This document shows, piece by piece, positions 19,074-27,862 of a stretch of 64,000 nt of DNA. This stretch comes from Roseiarcus sp963761435. GTDB lineage: Bacteria; Pseudomonadota; Alphaproteobacteria; Rhizobiales; Beijerinckiaceae. Under the pieces are notes generated by a model. That model ran no database searches, was not told the origin of the DNA, and saw only the letters and a program-made list of their open reading frames with translations. The stretch's first letter is position 1, and every line of letters starts with the position of its first letter. The stretch covers positions 82,966 through 146,965 of the forward strand of contig CAVXHJ010000006.1 in the NCBI GenBank assembly GCA_963761435.1. Direction: 5' to 3'. A program made the translations under genes and the position numbers.

Positions 19074-19210
19074 CGGGCCATGGCCGGGGTTCAAGGGCGC
19101 GATCGGTCAAGCCGCGGGCGAGCGCGCCGGCTTTTCGCTCTTATCGCGTTGGCTGTTGTGGGGAAGGAATCGGGAGCATGGCGGAGGTGGCGGACGGCGC
19201 CATCAAGGCG

Positions 19211-19370
19211 TCATGGCCGGGCTTGTCCCGGCCATCCACGAAGGCCCAGCGCATCTACGCAGGCAAGCGCGAAAAGCCTTGCGACCGTCCGCCTTCCTGC
19301 CGGTCGCGCCGAGGCGGGACTCGTTCTTGCGGCGGCCCGGCGTGGATGGCCGGGACAAGCCCGGCCATGA
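19211..19370. repeat. Palindromic intergenic element with ~29-base inverted ends ('MAGLVPAIH' type)
   Basis: TCATGGCCGGGCTTGTCCCG at 19211 continues to 19239 and is repeated in reverse complement at 19342-19370. The arms translate to M-A-G-L-V-P-A-I-H, a spurious peptide widely annotated in Hyphomicrobiales genomes. The ~100-base interior carries no gene. It could be a non-autonomous transposable repeat or a structured RNA end; its position just after nadD also allows a transcript-end role. Confidence 0.8.
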
Positions 19371-19599
19371 CGGCAAGGGTTCGACGAACGAACAGCAAAC
19401 CGGTCGACCAACAGATAATGCCATAAGAGCCCGACTTTTTCTTGCGATTATCAGAAACCATGGATAGAGTGGTCCCATCGCCGAACGAGCCGCCTCGAAA
19501 GGAGCGGCGCCGGGAGAAGCGGGGAGAAGCGGGTTTTTGCGCCGGATCGTCGTAACCCATTGAAAAGGCCCAATTCGCGGAAGGGTTTTCCTTTGATAC

Positions 19600-19683
19600 C
19601 TTTCCGGATTCCTTTGCCCCGCTTCCGGTTTCCTTTGCTGGGCTTCCCGGAGTCTTTGCTGGGCTTCCGCTGATTTGGACGGG
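19600..19683. repeat. Degenerate 21-bp tandem repeat, four units
   Basis: Units begin at 19600, 19621, 19642 and 19663, and the middle units follow the pattern GCTTCC, then TTTGCTGG at the end. The 21-base period is a multiple of three, so it would give a seven-residue repeat on the minus strand, but no gene with a start signal contains it. It lies in the region before the TPR lipoprotein gene and could hold its promoter. Confidence 0.6.
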
Positions 19684-19755
19684 GCCGGTGCAGCCTCACG
19701 CAAGATTCCCGGCCGAGGCTGGCGCGAGGGATCCCTTTGCCAGTGCAGCCCGCCG

Positions 19756-20601
19756 ATGCCCCGACCGCCAAAACCACGCCGCTCCTCGCTCCTGTCAGGC
19801 GCATTGCTCGGCCTCGCCGTGGCGACGCTTGCGGCCCTGCTCGGCGGCTGCCACGACTTCGGCGACGTCACCGGCTCGATCGGCGGATCGACGCCGACGG
19901 CGATGCCGACGGACGAGGCGAAGCTCCGCGCCTACGCCGAGGATCTGGGCAAACGCTATGAGCGCGATCCCGGCGCGAAGGCCGCGTCGATTGAATACGC
20001 TCGCGCGTTGCGCGCGCTCACCCGCTACAGCGAGGCGGTCGCGGTCATCCAGACGGCGGCCATCAAGTCCCCCAAGGATTTCGACGTGCTCGGCGAATAC
20101 GGCAAGGCGCTGGCCGACGCCGGCGAGCTCACGCAGGCCAAGGATGTGCTGACGCGCGCCTATACGCCCGATAATCCGCGATGGGACGTCATGTCGGTTC
20201 AGGGCGCCGTGGCGGACCAGCTCGGCGATCACGCGGGCGCAATGGAGTTCTATCGCGAGGCGCTCAAGGTCTCTCCCGGCGAGCCGAGCGCGCTCGCCAA
20301 CATGGGGCTCTCGTTGGCGCTCGCGAAGCAGCTGCCTGAGGCCGAGCAGGCCTTGAGGCAGGCGGTCGCCAGCCCGAAGGCCGATGCACGCATGCGAGGC
20401 GACCTCGCGCTGGTGCTCGCGCTCGAAGGCAAGTTCGACCAGGCCGAAGCGGTCGCGCTCACGGACCTGCCGCCCGCCGCCGCGCGCGCCAATGTCGAGG
20501 CGATCCGGCGAATGATCGCGCAGGACGACTCGTGGCGCGCCCTGCGCAAACCCCAGAAGGAGGCGAAGCCAAAGGCGCAGCCGGCCGCGGGCGCCGGCTG
20601 A
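19756..20601 (+). CDS. TPR-repeat lipoprotein (TadD-like)
   Basis: 281 residues. An arginine-rich N-terminus and a hydrophobic helix lead to the lipobox L-L-G-G-C, so the mature protein is probably lipid-anchored. The rest is built of tetratricopeptide-type helical repeats (for example A-L-A-N-M-G-L-S-L-A-L-A, then A-E-Q-A-L-R-Q-A-V) and ends in a Lys/Ala tail. The arrangement resembles TadD, the pilotin-like protein of Flp/Tad pili, but no other tad genes are nearby, so the role is not settled. ATG 19756 is preferred to the longer frame because it places the lipobox correctly. Confidence 0.82.
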   Translation: MPRPPKPRRSSLLSGALLGLAVATLAALLGGCHDFGDVTGSIGGSTPTAMPTDEAKLRAYAEDLGKRYERDPGAKAASIEYARALRALTRYSEAVAVIQTAAIKSPKDFDVLGEYGKALADAGELTQAKDVLTRAYTPDNPRWDVMSVQGAVADQLGDHAGAMEFYREALKVSPGEPSALANMGLSLALAKQLPEAEQALRQAVASPKADARMRGDLALVLALEGKFDQAEAVALTDLPPAAARANVEAIRRMIAQDDSWRALRKPQKEAKPKAQPAAGAG

Positions 20602-20608
20602 GGCTGCT

Positions 20609-21535
20609 TCAGTCGTCGTGCGCTCGGATCGACGAGGTCGGCCCCACATCGACGCTTGATCCGGCGCCGGCCGGAAGGACGGGGGGCGCGGGATCGGTCT
20701 CGCCGATCGGGGCGGGCGGCAGGGAGGCGTCGGGCCCATTGCCCGGACCTGAGGTCACGTCAGGCGCGGTCAAATGGGCGATGTCGAGCGGCTCGTCGAT
20801 ATTGGGCGCGGGCGGCAGCGCGTCGGGCGTAGCGGGCGCCGGCAGGAGGTTCGGCGCAGGCGCCGGCTTGCAGATGCGGCGGGAGCCCGTGTTGGTCGAG
20901 CCGTGATTGGCGAGGTCGAGATGGATGTGGTTGTAGTGGAACACGTCCGCGCCCGGCCCCAGGACGGTGGTGAAATACCGGCAGGCCCCTGCGTGCGCCT
21001 CGTGGAGGAACGCGGCCTCCTGGCTGTCGCTCTTCTTCCAGTCGTGGACGAAATCGATCGCCCGCCCGTCGGCCAGGGTGAAGCCCGCGACGTCGACCGC
21101 GTTGCCGAAGGCATGCTCGGAGAGTTGCGCGCCGGCGATATTGTCGACGGAGCGGCAACTATAGGCGCCGAATACGTTGACGGTCGCGACCCTCTCGCCG
21201 AAACGGGCCTGCGCGTCAGGCTCGACGATGTCGTTGAGCCACGCCTCCAAGGCCGGGATCATCGGACAATCGATGGTCAGAACCTTGTCGACCGCGATGG
21301 CGCCGTTGGCCAGCGCCGAGACATGAAGCGGACGCGTCATGCCGCAGATGCCGGGCCCGTCGATCTCGGGCGCAGGGACGATCGTCTCGGAAGGCGTGAC
21401 GAGCTTGCGGGCAAAGCAGGCGTCCTCCGCCTGGGCCCGCCAGACCGGCCGCTCGGCGCGGCCGAAGAAGCCGCAGCCCGCCAGACAAAAAGCGGCGGAA
21501 AACAGCAGCAATGCAGGCGGAACGCAACGCGCCAT
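20609..21535 (-). CDS. Extensin-family lipoprotein (Extensin-like C, peptidase M15-like fold)
   Basis: 308 residues with a signal and lipobox (C-L-A-G-C, about residues 17-21). The extensin-like C-terminal domain shows S-E-H-A-F-G-N-A-V-D-V-A and H-Y-N-H-I-H-L-D, the His/Asp pattern related to zinc peptidases acting on peptidoglycan cross-links. The final ~70 residues are Pro-rich and low complexity. It is likely a cell-wall-modifying envelope protein; enzymatic activity of this family is not well established. Confidence 0.88.
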   Translation of the reverse strand: MARCVPPALLLFSAAFCLAGCGFFGRAERPVWRAQAEDACFARKLVTPSETIVPAPEIDGPGICGMTRPLHVSALANGAIAVDKVLTIDCPMIPALEAWLNDIVEPDAQARFGERVATVNVFGAYSCRSVDNIAGAQLSEHAFGNAVDVAGFTLADGRAIDFVHDWKKSDSQEAAFLHEAHAGACRYFTTVLGPGADVFHYNHIHLDLANHGSTNTGSRRICKPAPAPNLLPAPATPDALPPAPNIDEPLDIAHLTAPDVTSGPGNGPDASLPPAPIGETDPAPPVLPAGAGSSVDVGPTSSIRAHDD

Positions 21536-21600
21536 TCAGGCAAAATCTGCCCATTGGTTTAAGATTCGCTAAACCACGGGAATTCGCGAATCGCTCGCCC

Positions 21601-22344
21601 ATGGTCGGGCGCGCGTGGCGGCGCGCGCCATTTCGTCGCCGCACTTTGCCGCCAAGAGAGACGCCAAGATCGGAAAGGGACGGTTTGTTGGACGGCGCGC
21701 CCGGAAGTTGGCGAGTAGCGACAATCGGACTGGCGGTCGCGCTTTCCACGGCGGCGCCGGCAGCCGCGCATCCGCACGTCTGGGTCACCGTCAAGAGCGA
21801 GATCGCATTCACGCCTGACGGCAAGGTTGCGGCGGTTGTCCACGACTGGGTTTTCGACGAAATGTATTCGTCCTTCGCCACCCAGGGACTCGCCCCCGCG
21901 GGCGAGCTCGTCAAACGTGAGCAGTTTGCTCCGCTGGCGAAGGAGAACGCCGGCAGCCTGGCCGAGATCGGCTATTTCACGACTCTCAAGATTGGCGGCA
22001 AGGCGGTCGATTTCGGCTCGGTCACCGACTATTGGATGCAGGAGCGGCCGGACCATCTCGTCGAGTTCCACGTCACCTTGCCGCTGAAGACGCCGACGCC
22101 CGTAACCAAGTTTCTCACCCTGCGCGTCGCCGATCCCGAGTATTTCATCGATTTTGAATTCGACGACAAGGATCCGGTGAGGCTCGCCTCCGCGCCGTCC
22201 GGTTGCTCGGCCTCGGTCGCCAAGCCCAGGCCGATCGATGACGCCGACAAGCAGAAACTGAGCGAGTCCTTCTTCACCAATCTCTCGCCGGGAACCAATT
22301 TTGGTTTCAAAATGGCGAGCGCCGCTATCATCGCGTGCCCATGA
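21601..22344 (+). CDS. DUF1007 family periplasmic protein
   Basis: A 247-residue product with an arginine-rich N-terminus, a hydrophobic signal segment and a cleavage region A-A-A-H-P-H-V-W, giving a mature protein that begins with histidines. DUF1007 proteins are typically encoded next to NicO transporters, as here (the next gene overlaps its end), and are thought to bind or deliver nickel/cobalt in the periplasm. The frame is open further upstream to 21511; the true start could also be a TTG near 21686, which would give a more normal signal peptide. Confidence 0.83.
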   Translation: MVGRAWRRAPFRRRTLPPRETPRSERDGLLDGAPGSWRVATIGLAVALSTAAPAAAHPHVWVTVKSEIAFTPDGKVAAVVHDWVFDEMYSSFATQGLAPAGELVKREQFAPLAKENAGSLAEIGYFTTLKIGGKAVDFGSVTDYWMQERPDHLVEFHVTLPLKTPTPVTKFLTLRVADPEYFIDFEFDDKDPVRLASAPSGCSASVAKPRPIDDADKQKLSESFFTNLSPGTNFGFKMASAAIIACP

Positions 22345-23396
22345 CGACGCGGACAATCGGACGAATCGGCTTTGGCTTTGTCGCGTGGGCGGCGTCGATC
22401 GTCGGGGCGTTGGCGCAAGGCTCGCCGCGTCCGTTCGCCGTCGGAGGCGGCGAGGGCGGAGCCGGGGAGGAAAGCGGGATCACCGGCTGGCTCATGGCGG
22501 AGCAGTCGCGGCTGACCCATCTCATCGCCGCCAAAGTGCACGCGCTTCATGGCCAGCCCGGCGCGGCTTGGGGCCTCATCGGCCTTGGTCTCGCCTATGG
22601 GGTATTCCACGCCGCAGGCCCCGGACACGGCAAGGCGGTCCTCGCGTCCTACATGGTAGCCAACGAGACCTCGCTCAAACGCGGCGCAGTCATGGCGCTG
22701 ATGGCGGCCTTGCTTCAGGCGGTGGTCGCGATCGGCCTCGTCGGCGCCGCGGGCTTCGTCTTCAACGCCACCGCATCACAGATGAACAGAGCCGCCGACT
22801 GGATCGTGCTCGCGAGCTATTGCGGCGTGGCGGTAATTGGCCTCTGGCTGGTCTGGCGCAAGGGCGGAGCCCTCCTTGTTGCTCTCAGCCGACATTTGGA
22901 CCGCCGCAAGGCGGTCGCCTCCACGCCGGCCTATGCGGGCGTGGCCTGGCGGAGGCCCGCTTTCAGCCTTTCTGCGCCTTCCTTCCACGCCGCCGATCCT
23001 TACGAGGCCGCAGCCCCGACCGAGGGGTGCGGCCATAGCCATGCTCCCGACCCCGCTCGGCTCGGCGCTGGGTTCTCCTGGCGCGCGGCGGCCGGAACGG
23101 TGATCGCCGCAGGCGTGCGCCCTTGCTCCGGAGCGATCCTGGTCTTGGTCTTCGCGCTGTCGCAAGGCTTGTTCGCCGCCGGAGTCGCCGCCACTTTCGC
23201 CATGGCGCTCGGCACGGCCGTGACGACCGGCGCGCTCGCCTGGATAGCCGTGTTCGCCAAATCCGCCGCCATGCGCCTCGCGGCGGGGGAGAATTCACGC
23301 CTCGCCCTGGTCGCGAGGGGGTTTGAATTCGCCGCCGCGCTCGCGGTCCTGGCGTTCGGCGTCGCGCTCCTCATCGGTTCGCGCGGCGGCGCCTGA
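22341..23396 (+). CDS. NicO-family nickel/cobalt transporter
   Basis: About 351 residues, a polytopic membrane protein with a signal-like N-terminus. The family motif H-A-A-G-P-G-H-G-K-A-V lies in the first transmembrane segment, a His-containing cytoplasmic loop (G-C-G-H-S-H-A) follows, and G-V-R-P-C-S-G-A lies in the second half. NicO/RcnA-like proteins move Ni2+ or Co2+. It overlaps the end of the DUF1007 gene, so both are one transcription unit. ATG 22335 is an alternative start two codons upstream. Confidence 0.93.
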   Translation: MTTRTIGRIGFGFVAWAASIVGALAQGSPRPFAVGGGEGGAGEESGITGWLMAEQSRLTHLIAAKVHALHGQPGAAWGLIGLGLAYGVFHAAGPGHGKAVLASYMVANETSLKRGAVMALMAALLQAVVAIGLVGAAGFVFNATASQMNRAADWIVLASYCGVAVIGLWLVWRKGGALLVALSRHLDRRKAVASTPAYAGVAWRRPAFSLSAPSFHAADPYEAAAPTEGCGHSHAPDPARLGAGFSWRAAAGTVIAAGVRPCSGAILVLVFALSQGLFAAGVAATFAMALGTAVTTGALAWIAVFAKSAAMRLAAGENSRLALVARGFEFAAALAVLAFGVALLIGSRGGA

Positions 23397-23433
23397 CGCC
23401 GCCACCCCTTGCGATGAGGCGCGCCCGCGCGCC

Positions 23434-23982
23434 TCATCGACCGTAAAGGCCGGTCAGCGTCGCCTTGGCCAGCGTGTTCGCGTTCACGTAGAAGCCGAAG
23501 ACCGCGGGCGAGGCGTTGGCGTCGATGTCGAGCTTGTCGGCTTTCAGCGCATAGACGGTGATCACGTAGTGATGCGGCTTGCTGCCTTTGGGCGGGCACG
23601 GGCCGCCATATCCAGCCAGGCTGAAATCGTTGCGAGGCTGGACCGCGCCCTCAGGCAGTCCGGTCCCGCCGCCCGAGCCTTTGGGCAGCGAGGTGACGGT
23701 CGCGGGGATATTGGCGACCCACCAGTGCCAGAAGCCGCTGCCGGTCGGCGCGTCGGGATCGTACATGCTGACGGCGAAGCTCTTCGTGTCCTTCGGCGCT
23801 CCGGACCACGAGAGCGCGGGCGACACGTTCTTGCCGGTGCAATCCCACCCGTTGAACACCTGCTCGTCGGCGATCTTGGCGCCGGGCTTGATGTCCGGGC
23901 TGGTCACGGCCATCGCATTGGCTGCGCCCGCACCCAAAAACGCGCCGACCAGGATCGCCGGCCCTAACACAATTGCCCGCAT
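23434..23982 (-). CDS. YbhB/YbcL family (PEBP/Raf kinase inhibitor-like) secreted protein
   Basis: 182 residues starting at 23982 behind a good RBS (GGGAGGAA). A signal peptide (residues 1-22, A-N-A-M-A) precedes the phosphatidylethanolamine-binding-protein fold, with Y-D-P-D-A-P-T-G-S-G-F-W-H-W-W-V near the anion-binding pocket and H-H-Y-V-I-T-V-Y-A-L towards the end. The biological role of bacterial PEBP-like proteins is unclear. It is convergent with the NicO gene. Confidence 0.92.
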   Translation of the reverse strand: MRAIVLGPAILVGAFLGAGAANAMAVTSPDIKPGAKIADEQVFNGWDCTGKNVSPALSWSGAPKDTKSFAVSMYDPDAPTGSGFWHWWVANIPATVTSLPKGSGGGTGLPEGAVQPRNDFSLAGYGGPCPPKGSKPHHYVITVYALKADKLDIDANASPAVFGFYVNANTLAKATLTGLYGR

Positions 23983-24269
23983 GGCCTCATTCCTCCCGAA
24001 AAGATCGAGCGCGAGCCTAGGAAGCCCTGCGCCCCGCGGTCCGCCCGCCAAGGGATATTCGAACGCTCTCGCGGGCGACGCAAGCGCTTCGGCGGCCTCG
24101 GAGCAGGTCACAGCATCGTGATGGGCGCCCCATATTGCGGAAGCCGGCAAGTCCCAATACAGTCGGTTTGTGGCATTTTCGACAATCGCAGTTTTCGAGG
24201 GCGAGGATGACCGCCCGAACCTTCGACTTGGGCGATGATGCTGATCGGCTTCGCCGGACTTGGTTTTGC

Positions 24270-24375
24270 GGGGTTGACGAGCGAACGCAGGCGCGCCCGA
24301 CTCGCCTGACGCGGCTCACGCGGGGGCGATGAGTTCGCTCATGGCCGAGGTCGTCGAGGAGCATGCGCCTCCATA
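24270..24375 (+). pseudogene. Possible relic of an FrmR/RcnR-type metal-sensing repressor
   Basis: Upstream of dmeF, the frame ending at 24375 reads A-M-S-S-L-M-A-E-V-V-E-E-H-A before a TAG. This resembles the A-(I/M)-N-G-L-M-A-E-V-(I/L)-E-(D/G)-H ending of FrmR/DmeR-like repressors, which normally sit directly before dmeF. The preceding residues do not keep the expected helices or metal-binding Cys/His, and no start is seen. Could be coincidence: only about 14 residues match. Confidence 0.35.
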
Positions 24376-24466
24376 GGGTCGACCCCGGCCGCCATCCCGG
24401 CGCCCGAACGCAGATGCCGCCGTCCAGCTTGCGATGTGGTAGAACCTGCCTCGAGCGAGGGCCGCC

Positions 24467-25708
24467 ATGAGTGAACCGGAGAGCGCGCCCTTTACCGCCT
24501 TCCACAGCCACGTTTTCCTTGGCGAAGGGCACGAGAGAAGCGAACGCAGGACCTGGGCGGTGATCTGGCTCTGCGCCGCGATGATGGCGCTCGAGATCAT
24601 CGGCGGTTGGCTGTTCGGCTCGATCGCCTTGATCGCAGACGGCGTCCACATGAGCACGCACGCCGGGGCGCTTCTCCTGGCGGCGCTCGCCTATACCCTG
24701 GCCCGACGCTACGCCAATGACCCCCGCTTCACCTTCGGCACCGGCAAGCTCGGCGACCTCGCCGGCTTCACGAGCGCGATCATTCTGGCGATGATCGCGC
24801 TTCTGGTCGGCTATGAGGCGGCGACCCGGTTTTTCGCGCCAACGCCGATCAGCTTCGCCGAGGCGATCCCGATCGCCATCCTTGGGCTCGGCGTCAATAT
24901 CGCGAGCGCGTGGTTGCTAAGCGGCGGCGTTCATCTGGGCCATAGCCACGACCACCGCCACGCGCTAGCGCATCCCAAGCATGACCACGACGAGTCCAAG
25001 CGCATCGAGACCAAGAATGGAGCCGTCGTGCTCGCCGTGTTCGAGGCCGGCGTTCCGCCGCGATTCCGGCTCAAGGCCGAAACTGGACCCGAATTGAAAG
25101 CGTCTGATGTTTCGGTCGAAACCGTGCGGCCGAACGGCGCGCGGCAGACGTTTTCGTTCGCCGATCGCGGCGATTTTCTTGAATCGACCGACGAGATTCC
25201 TGAGCCGCACGCGTTCGACGCCAACGTCACAATCAATGAAGAGACGCATGCGACCCTCTTCGAGGAGCACACGCATGGCGCGGCAGGGCGCGACAACAAT
25301 ATGCGCGCAGCCATCTTCCATGTCATGGCCGACGCAACGGTGTCGGTCATGGTCATCGTGGGCCTTGCGCTTGCATGGGCATTCGGCTGGTTATGGATGG
25401 ACGCTTTCGCCGGCATTGTCGGCGCATTCGTGATTGCGAGCTGGTCAGTCGCGCTCATCCGCGACACCGGCGCCGTTCTTCTGGACATGAACCCGGATCG
25501 CGACCTGGCCGACAATCTGCGCCGGGCGATCGAAACCGACGGTGACCGGGTCGCCGATCTGCATCTCTGGCGCCTTGGTCCTGGGCATCTTGGCGCGGTC
25601 GTGTCCGTGGTCACGCCAACTGGGCGGTCGGAGGCCGACTATCGGTTGAAGTTAGCGGGATTCCGGTCGCTCTCGCACCTGACGATCGAGGTCAGGCGCG
25701 CGGCCTAG
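24467..25708 (+). CDS. dmeF: CDF-family Co(II)/Ni(II) efflux transporter DmeF
   Basis: 413 residues of a cation diffusion facilitator with six transmembrane helices. The N-terminus has H-S-H-V-F-L-G-E-G-H and the conserved A-D-G-V-H-M-S-T-H-A-G-A of the DmeF branch; the second metal site is in H-V-M-A-D-A. Between helices 4 and 5 lies a His-rich stretch (H-L-G-H-S-H-D-H-R-H-A) followed by an inserted ~110-residue soluble segment. It exports Co2+/Ni2+ by proton antiport and, together with NicO and DUF1007 nearby, marks a Ni/Co homeostasis cluster. Confidence 0.94.
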   Translation: MSEPESAPFTAFHSHVFLGEGHERSERRTWAVIWLCAAMMALEIIGGWLFGSIALIADGVHMSTHAGALLLAALAYTLARRYANDPRFTFGTGKLGDLAGFTSAIILAMIALLVGYEAATRFFAPTPISFAEAIPIAILGLGVNIASAWLLSGGVHLGHSHDHRHALAHPKHDHDESKRIETKNGAVVLAVFEAGVPPRFRLKAETGPELKASDVSVETVRPNGARQTFSFADRGDFLESTDEIPEPHAFDANVTINEETHATLFEEHTHGAAGRDNNMRAAIFHVMADATVSVMVIVGLALAWAFGWLWMDAFAGIVGAFVIASWSVALIRDTGAVLLDMNPDRDLADNLRRAIETDGDRVADLHLWRLGPGHLGAVVSVVTPTGRSEADYRLKLAGFRSLSHLTIEVRRAA

Positions 25709-25803
25709 TCTCTTATGTTCGCGGTCAAGAGGGAAGGCGCGTTTGAGCGCCCGCGCGGCGGAAAGGCCGTCGGCGAGAAAGGCTTGGCAGCGCAGAGCTG
25801 GGA

Positions 25804-26075
25804 GTGGAGCGAGAGACGACGGTTGATCAAACTCTTACCGAAGCCGCGAAAATGGCGCCAGGCGTGCTGGTCGTCGGGTCGCTGCCAGAGAGCGACATGG
25901 AGGCCGGAGGACCATGCGCCGCCGACGCGCTGCGCCGCATGGAGAAGGTGTTCGGTCCCGTGCAGTCGCCCTGGCGCCGGCGTCTGGCGACGAGACTTAC
26001 GAGATCATCCGCCGCCGCCTGTTCCAGCCGCTCGACGCGGACGGCGAGAAGGCACGCGACGTCTTCTCCGACCTG
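25804..26075 (+). pseudogene. Fragment of a DUF499-type ATPase (frameshifted)
   Basis: The reading E-A-A-K-M-A-P-G-V-L-V-V-G-S-L-P-E-S-D-M and, after a shift of frame near 25975, E-T-Y-E-I-I-R-R-R-L-F-Q-P-L resembles the middle of DUF499 ATPases carried by mobile and defence islands. There is no start, Walker motif or end, so it is a broken internal piece. It runs directly into relaxase sequence, indicating a deletion join. Confidence 0.6.
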
Positions 26076-26661
26076 GAGATGACAGGCGGCGCCAAGCCGG
26101 GGACGATTGTCGAGTTCGTGAGCCTACGACGACGCCGCAGGCCGCAAGCGCCTGTCGCTCGCCGCTCGATCGGATCTCACGATCGAAGCGTAGATCTCGG
26201 CGGCCGGCGCCACCTGGCTCGACCGCCAGGTTCTCGCGAAGGTGTGTGCGCTCAGCAGCGGCGGCTTTGGCGCCGAGCTCAACCAGGCGATGGATCGTCG
26301 AATCGATCACCTTGTCGAGCAGGATCTGGCCCGGCGGCAAGGTCGGCGGGCCATCTTCGCTCGCGACCTCCTCAATACGCTCCGCAGGCGCGAGCTCGAC
26401 GAGGCCGCCGCCAGCCTGTCGGCGGAGACGGGACTCGGCCATCGACCATCAGCCGAGGGGGAGAACGTTGCGCGCGTCTATCGCCAGCGCGTGACGCTCG
26501 CGTCCGGACGTTTCGCCATGATCGATGACGGGATGGGCTTTCAGCTCGTCCCCTGGCAGCCGACGTTCGAGCAGCAACTCGGCCACCGGGTCACCGGTGT
26601 GATGGCTCCGGGCGGTAACATTGATTGGAATTTCGGGCGCAAGCGCGGACTCGGAATCTGA
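26076..26661 (+). pseudogene. C-terminal fragment of a VirD2-type relaxase (DUF3363), inactivated
   Basis: Across two frames the sequence reads K-P-G-T-I-V-E-F, then D-D-A-A-G-R-K-R-L-S-L-A-A-R-S-D-L, A-T-W-L-D-R-Q, A-R-R-Q-G-R-R-A-I-F-A-R-D-L-L, and ends L-A-S-G-R-F-A-M-I-D-D-G and N-F-G-R-K-R-G-L-G-I. This is the DUF3363 tail of conjugative relaxases found in integrative elements. A frameshift lies near 26128 and an in-frame TAG at 26191 stands where CAG would be expected. The nicking domain is gone. It is a relic of an integrative conjugative element. Confidence 0.78.
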
Positions 26662-26757
26662 TTGGGGGATTGGGGCGGACTGCGGGCATTCCCTGACGAC
26701 ACTTGTAGGGAAGATGTCCACCCTGAGCGGACATCCCGTAATGCGGGAAAAGCTTCG

Positions 26758-27660
26758 CTACTCCTGCGCCGCGGCCTCGAGGATAACCCCGCGCAGCCAT
26801 ATCAGACCGGCGTCCTGCGAGCGGTACTTATGCCATTGAACCGACTGCTGCATCTTCGGAAGACGGTAGGGTAACTCTATGATCTTGATCGGGAGCGTCT
26901 GCGCGGCTTGATTGGCCAGCCGTCGGTGGATCGTTGCAACGCGGTCAGTTCCAATGACGAGGAGCGGCATCGTGTTGAAGCTGTAGGTCATGACGTCCGT
27001 TCGCCGGACCAGATCGCGCCGCTTGAAGAAAAGCGATTCGAGCGATGGCGCGCCGCCTGGGGCCTGCATCGCAACATGCGATGCCTCGGCAAAGGAACGA
27101 CGAGTGAGTTTCTCCCTTGCGAGCCTTCCCTCAGTCCAAACGATTGCGCAGAATTCCTCTTCGAGAATGATCTCGAAAGGATGCTGGCGTGAGCAGAATT
27201 CCTTCGGGATGATCAGCAGATCGACGTCACCGCGCTCAAGGAGTTGTTCGGGCCCATCAACCTGGTGGAGAAAGTTGAACCTCACCGTCGAGCCCGCCAT
27301 TCGACAAAGCGCCAAAACCTTCGGCACAAGCGTCGCAAGGGTGTAGTCGGAGACCAGCACGTTGAACTGGCGATCCGACCTGGCGGGATCGAAGTCGGCT
27401 GTCGTTGCAATCGTCCATTCGACCCGAACGAGAACATCTCGAACTGCGTCTTTCAAGGCCTCGCCGCGCGGCGTCAGCTCCATCCGACGCCCGATCTTCA
27501 CGAGAAGATCGTCGCCGAAATAGTCGCGCAGACGAAGCAGCGCGTTGCTCATTGCGGACTGCGTCATGTGCATCCGGGCCGCTGCGCCGCTCACACTGCG
27601 CAAGTTGAGCAGGTGATCGAGGGCCACAAGGAGATTCAGATCGAGCTTGTTGAACCGCAT
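26758..27660 (-). CDS. LysR-family transcriptional regulator (NodD/NahR-like)
   Basis: 300 residues. The N-terminal winged helix (D-L-N-L-L-V-A-L-D-H-L-L, A-A-A-R-M-H-M-T-Q-S-A-M-S-N-A-L-L-R-L-R) is of the NodD/NahR branch, followed by a substrate-binding domain for a co-inducer. It is transcribed away from the catabolic cluster beginning at 27863, the usual layout for an activator of an aromatic-degradation operon that also represses itself. The co-inducer is presumably the substrate or an intermediate. Confidence 0.93.
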   Translation of the reverse strand: MRFNKLDLNLLVALDHLLNLRSVSGAAARMHMTQSAMSNALLRLRDYFGDDLLVKIGRRMELTPRGEALKDAVRDVLVRVEWTIATTADFDPARSDRQFNVLVSDYTLATLVPKVLALCRMAGSTVRFNFLHQVDGPEQLLERGDVDLLIIPKEFCSRQHPFEIILEEEFCAIVWTEGRLAREKLTRRSFAEASHVAMQAPGGAPSLESLFFKRRDLVRRTDVMTYSFNTMPLLVIGTDRVATIHRRLANQAAQTLPIKIIELPYRLPKMQQSVQWHKYRSQDAGLIWLRGVILEAAAQE

Positions 27661-27711
27661 GGGTCACGCAGAGGTCGAAGTCTGAGTCAATGCTCATTCA
27701 TTTACGAAATC

Positions 27712-27724
27712 AATAGTCGCTATT
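27712..27724. promoter_or_regulatory. Candidate LysR operator (AATAGTCGCTATT)
   Basis: A perfect interrupted palindrome, AATAG-TCG-CTATT, in an AT-rich part of the 202-base gap between the divergent LysR gene and the hydrolase gene. It is close to the LysR start, where an autoregulatory site would be. The T-N11-A core cannot be assigned firmly, so this is a suggestion. Confidence 0.35.
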
Positions 27725-27862
27725 TTAACAATCAATTTTTCTTGTGCAAGATCTGCTGCTAGTGGGCGTGGAGAGGAGGACGTCCATGGCTCTTTGCAAG
27801 ACCAGCGCAGGTAGGCGCCGGACAGGCGCGCAGCCTCGAAGCGGAATCGGGGGGTAACGCCA

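Noticed and set aside
19211..19370. Possible CRISPR array
   Set aside because: There are only two copies, in inverted orientation, and no regular spacers. No cas gene is in the window.
19203..19411. Short open frames containing M-A-G-L-V-P-A-I-H
   Set aside because: Spurious translations of a palindromic intergenic repeat, not genes.
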